A stretch of DNA of 13,468 bases. Origin: Flavobacterium sp. UBA7680. Lineage in GTDB: Bacteria; Bacteroidota; Bacteroidia; Flavobacteriales; Flavobacteriaceae. Position 1 is the first letter of the stretch, and each line of letters opens with the position of its first letter. This document shows positions 7,713-13,468 of this stretch, piece by piece. The stretch is from assembly GCF_002482975.1 (NCBI RefSeq), contig NZ_DLHA01000021.1, positions 290 to 13,757 on the forward strand, given 5' to 3'. Under the pieces are notes generated by a model. The model was not told the DNA's origin, made no database searches, and saw only the letters and a list, made by a program, of their open reading frames with translations. The translations under genes were made by a program, and so were the position numbers.

Positions 7713-10589
7713 TTATTTCAATTTCTTTTTAATTGCTACTTCATGGTAAGCCTCAATAACATCACTTATTTCGATATCATTAAATCCTTTAATTTGAATA
7801 CCACAATCGTAACCTTTGCTTACTTCTTTAACATCATCTTTGAAACGTTTTAAAGCAACTAGCTCACCTGTATGAACAACAACTCCATCTCTGATAACTC
7901 TAATTTTAGAGCTTCTAAGAATTTTACCATCTGTAACCATACAACCAGCAATTGAACCTACTTTAGAAATTTTGAAAATCTCACGGATTTCTGCAGTTCC
8001 TAAAACTTCTTCTTTCATTTCTGGAGCTAACATTCCTTCCATCGCATCTTTCAAGTCATCGATTGCTGCGTAGATAATAGAATAGTAACGGATATCGATT
8101 TCTTCTTTATCAGCAAGCTGTCTTGCATTTCCAGCAGGACGAACGTTAAATCCAATAATGATCGCATCAGATGCAGAAGCTAACATAACGTCAGTTTCTG
8201 TAATTGCACCAACTCCTTTATGTATGATATTAATTTGAATTTCTTCAGTAGAAAGTTTAGAGAACGAATCTGATAATGCTTCAACAGATCCATCAACGTC
8301 TCCTTTAAGGATTACGTTCAATTCTTTAAACTGACCAAGAGCGATACGACGTCCAATTTCGTCAAGTGTAATATGACGTTGAGTACGTACAGATTGTTCA
8401 CGCATTAATTGAGAACGTTTAGATGCAATTTGTTTTGCTTCTTTTTCGTCTTCAAATACGTTAAACTTATCACCCGCTGTAGCAGCTCCATCTAAACCTA
8501 AAACAGATACCGGAGTTGAAGGACCAGCTTCTAAAACAATATGCCCTCTTTCATCATGCATCGCTTTAACTTTACCATGGTGTTTTCCTGCAAGCATATA
8601 ATCTCCAACTTTTAAAGTTCCATGTTGAACTAAAATTGTCGATACATATCCTTTTCCTTTATCTAAGAAAGCTTCAACAACTGTTCCTTGAGCCGCTTTA
8701 TTTGGATTAGATTTTAAATCTAAAATTTCTGCTTCTAATAAAACTTTTTCTAATAATTCTTTTACTCCTGTTCCAACTTTTGCAGAAATATCATGTGACT
8801 GAATTTTTCCACCCCAATCTTCAACAAGTAAATTCATACTAGCCAAACGCTCTTTGATTTTCTCAACGTTAGCATTTGGTTTATCAATTTTATTGATTGC
8901 AAATATAATTGGCACTCCCGCAGCTTGTGCGTGAGAAATTGCTTCTTTTGTTTGTGGCATGATATCATCATCCGCCGCTACTACGATAATAGCAATATCG
9001 GTAACTTGAGCTCCACGTGCACGCATCGCGGTAAACGCCTCGTGACCCGGTGTATCTAAGAATGCGATTTTTTGACCGTTATCAAGAGTAACTCCGTATG
9101 CTCCAATGTGTTGTGTAATACCTCCAGACTCACCAGCGATAACATTTTCTTTACGAATATAATCCAGTAAAGATGTTTTACCGTGATCGACGTGACCCAT
9201 TACAGTAACGATAGGCGCTCTAGTAACTAAATCTTCTTCTTTATCTTCAACAACCTCGATTGCCTCTTCGATATCTACTGTTATGAATTCAACTTCATAA
9301 CCAAATTCATCAGCAACAATAGTTAATGTTTCAGCATCTAAACGCTGATTCATTGTTACCATGATTCCAAGAGACATACAAGTTCCAATTACTTTAGTAA
9401 TCGGCACATCCATCATGATTGCAATTTCACCTACTGTAACGAATTCTGTAACTTTAATCGTTTTACTTCCTTCGTCAAGAGCTCTTTGTTCGTCATCAGA
9501 TTTCTGACGGTGTGTTTCTCTTTTATCTCTTCTGTATTTAGCCGCTTTAGATTTACCACCTTTACCTTGAAGTTTTTCAAGAGTTTCTCTAATTTGGTTT
9601 TTTACTTCTTCTTCAGTAGGCTCTACTTTTGCAACAATTGCAGGACGGTTTCCTTTTACAAAACCTGGTCTTGCACTTCTGTTAGCATTAAAGCCTCCGC
9701 CTCCTGTATTTGGAGTAATTTTATTAGGATTTGGTGTTCCCGGCGCATTTCCTGTAGCAGGTTTTGGCGCACCCGGCGCACCAGGTTTAGGAGCGATTCT
9801 TTTCCGCTTATTTTTATTAGCGTTATTATTGTTTCCGGCTCCCGGAGCTCCAGGTTTATTTGGAGTAATTTTCGGCTCTTCCTTCTTTTTCTTAGGCTTG
9901 TTAAATTGAGATAAGTCAATTGTCTGCCCAGTAAGAGTAGTTCCCGATAATTTTTGATATTGAGTAGTGATAGTTTCCTCAGCAGTTGCAGGATCAGTTG
10001 AAACAACTGGCTCTTGTGCTGTTTTAGAAACAACTTCAGCTTTTACTTCTTTTTTCTCAGTAATAATTGGTTTTTCCACCTTTTTCTCTTCAGCCACTAC
10101 TGGAGCAACAGGCTCTGATGGTGTAGTTTCTTTTTGAACAGGTTTTTCTGTTTGAGATGGAGTAACAACAGCTTTAGGCTCTTCGGCCTTAACTGGTTCT
10201 TCTGGAGAAACAGCAGGTTTTTTTGGATTTAAATCAATTTTACCAACTTGAACAGGTCCAGTAACAACAGCTCTCGCTTTGATGATTTCTTGTTGTTTCT
10301 GACGCTCTTCGTCTTGTCTGCGTTTGTCCTCAATTTCTTTCTCACGCTCAACACGCAATGCTTCTTTTTCTTTTCTTTTCTCTTCCCCTACTTCTTTAGA
10401 AGCTTCCTTATTCCCCTTATCGCCCGCAAATTGGCTTTGAAGGATATTAAATTCACTGTCAGAAATTTTAGCATTTGGATTTGCATCAATAGCAATTCCC
10501 TTATCTTTTAGATAATCAACAGCTCTTTCTAACGAAATATTTAATTCCCTTAAAACCTTGTTTATTCTTATTACTCTCTCTTCAGACAT
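7713..10589 (-). CDS. infB: Translation initiation factor IF-2
   Basis: The 958-residue GTPase places initiator tRNA on the 30S subunit and promotes subunit joining. Residues 1-51 are an IF2 N-terminal domain (IRINKVLRELNISLERAVDYL). A long, low-complexity linker (about 55-370) comes next: charged K/E/R-rich at 58-104, then P/V/E-rich, then G/P/N/K-rich with repeated KPGAPGA-type units near 245-273. A second IF2_N-like domain spans about 377-430. The GTPase domain has G1 GHVDHGKT (465-472), the switch I threonine T492, G3 DTPGH (512-516), G4 NKID (566-569) and G5 SAK (602-604). Domains II, III and the C-terminal initiator-tRNA-binding domain fill the remainder. All catalytic motifs are intact, including His516. 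It is the last gene of the operon, 48 bases after nusA. An AAAAAGGT sequence, present twice in that gap, may act as ribosome binding site. Confidence 0.99.
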   Translation of the reverse strand: MSEERVIRINKVLRELNISLERAVDYLKDKGIAIDANPNAKISDSEFNILQSQFAGDKGNKEASKEVGEEKRKEKEALRVEREKEIEDKRRQDEERQKQQEIIKARAVVTGPVQVGKIDLNPKKPAVSPEEPVKAEEPKAVVTPSQTEKPVQKETTPSEPVAPVVAEEKKVEKPIITEKKEVKAEVVSKTAQEPVVSTDPATAEETITTQYQKLSGTTLTGQTIDLSQFNKPKKKKEEPKITPNKPGAPGAGNNNNANKNKRKRIAPKPGAPGAPKPATGNAPGTPNPNKITPNTGGGGFNANRSARPGFVKGNRPAIVAKVEPTEEEVKNQIRETLEKLQGKGGKSKAAKYRRDKRETHRQKSDDEQRALDEGSKTIKVTEFVTVGEIAIMMDVPITKVIGTCMSLGIMVTMNQRLDAETLTIVADEFGYEVEFITVDIEEAIEVVEDKEEDLVTRAPIVTVMGHVDHGKTSLLDYIRKENVIAGESGGITQHIGAYGVTLDNGQKIAFLDTPGHEAFTAMRARGAQVTDIAIIVVAADDDIMPQTKEAISHAQAAGVPIIFAINKIDKPNANVEKIKERLASMNLLVEDWGGKIQSHDISAKVGTGVKELLEKVLLEAEILDLKSNPNKAAQGTVVEAFLDKGKGYVSTILVQHGTLKVGDYMLAGKHHGKVKAMHDERGHIVLEAGPSTPVSVLGLDGAATAGDKFNVFEDEKEAKQIASKRSQLMREQSVRTQRHITLDEIGRRIALGQFKELNVILKGDVDGSVEALSDSFSKLSTEEIQINIIHKGVGAITETDVMLASASDAIIIGFNVRPAGNARQLADKEEIDIRYYSIIYAAIDDLKDAMEGMLAPEMKEEVLGTAEIREIFKISKVGSIAGCMVTDGKILRSSKIRVIRDGVVVHTGELVALKRFKDDVKEVSKGYDCGIQIKGFNDIEISDVIEAYHEVAIKKKLK

Positions 10590-10637
10590 ATAACCTTTTT
10601 ATTATTACCTTTTTCGTTGTGTTGTTAGAGCAGATAA

Positions 10638-11891
10638 TTAGTTATCAAACTCTTCTTTTAGTATTTTCATAACGTCAAGAATAGTTTCCTCTTCTAAATC
10701 CGTTCTTCTTACTAAATCTTCTACTTCTTGTTTTAAGATACTTTTTGCAGTATCTAAACCTATTTTAGCAAATTCTTCAATTACCCAGTCTTCGATTTCA
10801 TCTGAGAACTCTGTTAATTCAACATCGTCTTCATCAGCCGTTGCACCTGCAACATCTCCTTCACGAATAACATCTAATTCGTAACCTGTTAGCTGACCCG
10901 CTAATTTAATATTGTGACCTCCTCTACCAATTGCTTTAGAAACTTCTTCTAATTTCAAGAAAACCTCAGCTCTTTTGTTTTCTTCATCAATTTTGATAGA
11001 AGAAACTTTTGCAGGACTTAATGCTCTTGTAATAAACAATTGAATATTGTTTGTATAGTTGATTACGTCGATATTTTCGTTTCCTAATTCACGAACAATT
11101 CCGTGAATACGAGATCCTTTCATACCAACACACGCTCCAACAGGATCAATTCTGTCATCATAAGAGTCTACAGCAACTTTTGCTTTTTCTCCCGGAATAC
11201 GCACTACATTTTTAACTGTAATTAAACCGTCGAATACTTCAGGAATTTCTTGTTCAAATAATTTTTCTAAAAACTTCTCAGAAGTTCTAGACATAATAAT
11301 TTGAGGTTTATTTCCTTTTAATTCAACGCTTTCAATGATTCCACGAACATTATCTCCTTTACGGAAAAAGTCAGATGGAATTTGTTTTTCTTTTGGAAGC
11401 ACAATTTCGTTTCCTTCATCGTCAACTAAAATAACAACTCTTGGACGTACGTGATGTACTTCGGCTGTATAAATATCACCAATAATATCTTTAAATTGCT
11501 TGTAAAGATTTGTATTATCGTGTTCGTGAATTTTAGATATTAAGTTTTGGCGTAAAGCCAAAATAGCTCTTCTTCCTAAATCAATCAATTTTACCTCTTC
11601 AGAAACCTCTTCACCAATTTCAAAATCCGCTTCGATCATTCTTGCTTCAGTCAAAGTAATTTCTTCATTTTCAAAATCAAGATCTTCGTCAGCAACGATA
11701 ACTCTTCTTCTCCATATCTCCATATCTCCTTTGTCAGGATTTATAATGATATCGAAATTATCATCAGAACCGTATTTTTTCTTCAATGCATTTCTAAACA
11801 CGTCCTCTAAAATTGCCATAAGCGTTACACGATCAATAAGTTTATTATCTTTAAACTCTGAGAATGAATCGATTAATGCTAAATTTTCCAT
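10638..11891 (-). CDS. nusA: Transcription termination/antitermination factor NusA
   Basis: The 417-residue protein binds RNA polymerase and nascent RNA, and modulates pausing, termination and antitermination. Residues 1-125 are the polymerase-binding N-terminal domain (LMAILEDVFRNALKKKYG, then EIWRRRVIVAD). An S1 domain follows at about 136-202 (YTAEVHHVRPRVVILV to PQIIMSRT), then KH1 with GMKG at 256-259 and KH2 with GRGG at 322-325. The tail (355-417) is acidic and helical and looks like a single helix-hairpin-helix unit. The tandem acidic repeats of the longer E. coli protein are absent, as I would expect for Bacteroidetes. It lies 13 bases after rimP and 48 before infB, in the classic order. 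In E. coli NusA influences expression of its own operon, and the terminator-like leader at 12383-12403 makes similar feedback plausible here. Confidence 0.98.
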   Translation of the reverse strand: MENLALIDSFSEFKDNKLIDRVTLMAILEDVFRNALKKKYGSDDNFDIIINPDKGDMEIWRRRVIVADEDLDFENEEITLTEARMIEADFEIGEEVSEEVKLIDLGRRAILALRQNLISKIHEHDNTNLYKQFKDIIGDIYTAEVHHVRPRVVILVDDEGNEIVLPKEKQIPSDFFRKGDNVRGIIESVELKGNKPQIIMSRTSEKFLEKLFEQEIPEVFDGLITVKNVVRIPGEKAKVAVDSYDDRIDPVGACVGMKGSRIHGIVRELGNENIDVINYTNNIQLFITRALSPAKVSSIKIDEENKRAEVFLKLEEVSKAIGRGGHNIKLAGQLTGYELDVIREGDVAGATADEDDVELTEFSDEIEDWVIEEFAKIGLDTAKSILKQEVEDLVRRTDLEEETILDVMKILKEEFDN

Positions 11892-11904
11892 GCGAATTCT
11901 TTAA

Positions 11905-12369
11905 TTAAAATGTTACTGTAACAACTGCCTCTTTAATTTCTGTATAAGGTATCTGTTGTTCTTTTTGAACTGTTTCTTTTCCTTTTCCTACTTTTTTCGG
12001 TTCCCTTGCCATCCAAGACAAAATTATAAAAACATCGTTAGCTTCTACTAATTCTGCTTCAATTTTTTCATTATTTGTAGTAACAATCAACGTTCTACCA
12101 ATATTTTTCTTGTATTGTCTTATTAATTTCAGGGGAGAACCTACTCCAACTGATGCAACTTCAAGCGAAAAATCCTGCTCTTCACGATCCAGATTATTCT
12201 CGATTGCACGACTAATGTCAATACAATCCTGAAGTGCAACTCCATTATCTCCGTCTAAACCAACACTAATTTTAAAAGAATCCGAAATAGCAAGATCAAT
12301 CAAAAAGATCGATGGCTTTTCCAGAAGAGCTTCTGTAATTAATTCGTTTACTTTTTCCTTAAATGTCAT
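11905..12369 (-). CDS. rimP: Ribosome maturation factor RimP
   Basis: The 154-residue protein assists late maturation of the 30S subunit. It shows the two-domain RimP layout: an N-terminal alpha/beta domain with FLIDLAISDSFKISVGLDGD, DCIDISRAIENNLD and FSLEVASVGVGSPL (about 25-90), and a C-terminal SH3-like domain (about 91-154, RQYKKNIGRTLIVTT onwards). I chose the ATG at 12367-12369 because MTFKEKVNELI begins like other Flavobacteriia RimP proteins. An in-frame ATG at 12403-12405 would add 12 residues (MRGLIVPSFYKI), but those codons are exactly the leader hairpin and look non-coding. It is the first gene of rimP-nusA-infB, with a strong-looking promoter and only about 57 bases of leader. 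The stop is 13 bases before nusA. Confidence 0.95.
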   Translation of the reverse strand: MTFKEKVNELITEALLEKPSIFLIDLAISDSFKISVGLDGDNGVALQDCIDISRAIENNLDREEQDFSLEVASVGVGSPLKLIRQYKKNIGRTLIVTTNNEKIEAELVEANDVFIILSWMAREPKKVGKGKETVQKEQQIPYTEIKEAVVTVTF

Positions 12370-12377
12370 AATTTTAT

Positions 12378-12403
12378 AAAAAGAGGGGACAATTAGTCCC
12401 CTC
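12378..12403 (-). promoter_or_regulatory. Terminator-like hairpin in the rimP-nusA-infB leader (candidate attenuator)
   Basis: On the minus strand GAGGGGAC (12403-12396) and GTCCCCTC (12390-12383) form a perfect 8-base-pair, mostly GC stem with a TAATT loop. TTTTT (12382-12378) follows directly. This has the form of an intrinsic terminator, yet it lies between the operon promoter and the rimP ATG, ending 13 bases before the ATG with U tract included. No gene upstream on this strand needs terminating. Attenuation, perhaps sensitive to NusA, or control of translation initiation is inferred. Confidence 0.6.
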
Positions 12404-12431
12404 ATTATTTAGATTTTAATAAATAACGGTG

Positions 12432-12460
12432 CAAATATAGTGATTTTTTTATAAATCAAA
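12432..12460 (-). promoter_or_regulatory. Promoter of the rimP-nusA-infB operon
   Basis: On the minus strand TTTG (12460-12457) is followed by 17 bases and then TATATTTG (12439-12432), an exact TAnnTTTG box. The predicted start near 12426 gives a leader of about 57 bases. This is the best promoter match in the window. Confidence 0.78.
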
Positions 12461-12468
12461 TAAATAGA

Positions 12469-12495
12469 TTGCTCTAAAAATATTTCTTATCTTTA
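12469..12495 (+). promoter_or_regulatory. Probable promoter of the universal stress protein gene
   Basis: TTG (12469-12471) is followed by 16 bases and then TATCTTTA (12488-12495), one mismatch from TAnnTTTG. The predicted start near 12502 gives a leader of about 40 bases. Its -33 lies 8 bases from the -33 of the diverging rimP promoter. Confidence 0.42.
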
Positions 12496-12542
12496 TAGTA
12501 GCGTTCAAAAACACATTATTCTAATAATTTAACCCGAAAATT

Positions 12543-13367
12543 ATGAAACGAATTTTAGTACCTACTGATTTTTCAGAACATGCAGAACACGCCTTAAAAA
12601 TCGCCGCTCAAATCGCCAAAAAAAACGATTCTGAAATCATTATTTTACACATGCTCGAATTCCCGCATCAAACCAATGATGCAATATTTGGAGGTGTAAG
12701 TATTCCCGAAACTATGCTTTTTATGCAAAAAGCAAATGAGACTCTTGACGCAATCTCACAAAGCGATTTTCTTGATGGAATTCAGGTCACGGAAGTTGTA
12801 AAAATGGACAAACCAATTCACGGTATTACCCAAGTAAGCCAAGACTACAATATTGATTTAATTATTATGGGCTCGCACGGTTCTTCGGGACTTGAGGAAT
12901 TACTAATTGGCTCCAATACCGAAAAAGTGGTGAGAAATTCAGAAATTCCTGTTTTAGTCATCAAAAAAGACATTTCAGATTTTAATGTCCAAAATATTGT
13001 TTTTGCTTCTGATTTTACAGAAGAAACCAAAAAACCGTTTGAAAAACTTTTAACCGTTACGAAATCATTTGACGCAAAACTACATTTAGTTACCATTTGC
13101 ACCCCAAATAGCTTTAAACCAACACACGTAATCGAAAAAGCAATTAAAGACTTTACGAATCATTTCAATCTCACAAATTACGACACACATATTTACAACG
13201 ACACCAATATTGAAAAAGGAATCATCAATTTCTCCAACAGTATAAATGCTGATATTATTGGAATGTGTACTCACGGAAGAACTGGTTTTGCACACTTTTT
13301 TAACGGAAGCATAAGTGAAGGCTTAGTAAATCACGCTGTAAAACCTGTTATTACTTTAAAAATTTAA
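12543..13367 (+). CDS. Universal stress protein with two Usp domains
   Basis: The 274-residue cytoplasmic protein is a tandem UspA-family protein. Domain 1 (1-141) starts MKRILVPTDFSEHAEHAL and carries the ATP-binding signature G-2x-G-9x-G-S at G110, G113, G123 and S124, then IPVLVIKK. Domain 2 (about 149-274) starts NIVFASDFTEETKKPFEKLL and ends with CTHGRTGFAHFFNGS (242-256). There the first glycine of the signature is replaced by Cys242, while G245, G255 and S256 remain. Nucleotide binding is therefore expected in domain 1 and less certain in domain 2. Such proteins are typically induced by starvation or stress; the exact role here is unknown. The gene stands alone, diverges from rimP and is followed by a terminator at 13416-13443. 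The ATG at 12543 puts the conserved first strand at the N-terminus, so the start is secure. Confidence 0.93.
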   Translation: MKRILVPTDFSEHAEHALKIAAQIAKKNDSEIIILHMLEFPHQTNDAIFGGVSIPETMLFMQKANETLDAISQSDFLDGIQVTEVVKMDKPIHGITQVSQDYNIDLIIMGSHGSSGLEELLIGSNTEKVVRNSEIPVLVIKKDISDFNVQNIVFASDFTEETKKPFEKLLTVTKSFDAKLHLVTICTPNSFKPTHVIEKAIKDFTNHFNLTNYDTHIYNDTNIEKGIINFSNSINADIIGMCTHGRTGFAHFFNGSISEGLVNHAVKPVITLKI

Positions 13368-13415
13368 ACCAAAATTTTAATGAAGAAATAAATACACTGA
13401 AAATTTATTGCATAA

Positions 13416-13443
13416 AAAAAGCCTCTCGATTGAGAGGCTTTTT
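13416..13443. terminator. Two-way intrinsic terminator between usp and tRNA
   Basis: GCCTCTC (13421-13427) pairs with GAGAGGC (13432-13438) across a GATT loop, and A/T pairs extend it to 12 base pairs. It has a T run at each end depending on strand, so it can stop both the stress protein transcript (+) and the tRNA transcript (-), whose mature end is only 4 bases away. Confidence 0.9.
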
Positions 13444-13446
13444 ATG

Positions 13447-13468
13447 TTGGTCTACTAGGACTCGAACC
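13447..13468 (-). tRNA. 3' end of a tRNA, probably tRNA-Gln (partial, cut by right edge)
   Basis: On the minus strand the edge sequence reads as a T-loop TTCGAGT (13466-13460) preceded by GG, the T-stem 3' strand CCTAG (13459-13455), the acceptor 3' strand TAGACCA (13454-13448) and discriminator A (13447). CAT follows, so the terminal CCA is not encoded and must be added after transcription. The acceptor would begin with U1 paired to A72, a hallmark of bacterial tRNA-Gln, and the sequence resembles Bacteroidetes tRNA-Gln as I remember it. The anticodon lies outside the window, so identity is inferred (about 0.5), while the tRNA call itself is firm. Confidence 0.82.

Noticed and set aside
9700..9860. 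GC-richer repetitive DNA in infB that could be mistaken for a repeat element
   Set aside because: It encodes the KPGAPGA-type units of the IF-2 linker and stays in frame, so it is a low-complexity coding region, which is common in IF-2.
9486..10033. Open frames on both strands inside infB around the linker region (for example 9486-9914 on + and 9656-10033 on -)
   Set aside because: They overlap a clearly coding, in-frame IF-2 linker. Their arginine/serine/phenylalanine- or leucine/lysine-rich products are artefacts of the repetitive K/P/G codons.
12845..13295. Short minus-strand open frames opposite the universal stress protein gene
   Set aside because: They are antisense shadows of a conserved two-domain protein, with no independent signals.
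13416..13468. tRNA 3' end next to an inverted repeat as a possible phage or island attachment site
   Set aside because: The inverted repeat is an ordinary terminator, and no integrase, direct repeat of the tRNA end or foreign-looking gene is visible in the window.
1..13468. Search for CRISPR arrays, insertion sequences, toxin-antitoxin pairs, defence genes or a novel multi-gene system
   Set aside because: No spaced repeats, transposase-like proteins, terminal repeats or recognisable defence domains were seen. All but one gene belong to recognisable families with ordinary context.

Overview
The window reads as core chromosome of a Flavobacterium-like member of the Bacteroidetes. It is AT-rich. 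Its clearest promoters are of the Bacteroidetes type (a TTG-like -33 and TAnnTTTG at -7) rather than TTGACA/TATAAT, and ribosome binding sites are weak or absent. The genes are typical of the group: alternative complex III (ACIII), a SPOR protein, a DUF4920 protein and a rimP-nusA-infB operon. There is no sign of a mobile element, CRISPR array or recent transfer.

Layout. Positions 1-5683 (minus strand) are the start of an act operon: actA (c-type cytochrome, 4346-5683), actB (molybdopterin-oxidoreductase-like plus iron-sulfur subunit, 1254-4313) and actC (NrfD-like membrane subunit, cut by the left edge, 1-1220). Gaps are about 32 bases, and one good promoter lies upstream of actA. ACIII oxidises menaquinol and passes electrons to a cytochrome oxidase. 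Diverging from it is a small secreted SPOR-domain protein (5903-6292). A perfect two-way terminator (6306-6345) separates this from a convergent secreted DUF4920 protein (6435-6947), and an unrecognised 132-residue protein follows (7020-7418, minus). An AT-rich gap carries the terminator of the next operon.

Positions 7713-12369 (minus) hold rimP, nusA and infB, encoding a ribosome maturation factor, a transcription elongation/antitermination factor and initiation factor IF-2. The operon starts from a strong-looking promoter at 12432-12460. Its short leader is dominated by a GC-rich hairpin followed by five U residues, directly before the rimP start. This is an obvious candidate attenuator in an operon that encodes NusA, and is the most interesting regulatory feature here.

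Diverging from rimP is a tandem-domain universal stress protein (12543-13367). A two-way terminator follows, then the 3' end of a tRNA on the minus strand (probably tRNA-Gln) that runs off the right edge.

I found no previously undescribed multi-gene system. The points worth a second look are the rimP leader, the six-heme ActA, the cluster ligands and export signal of ActB, and the unrecognised 132-residue protein.
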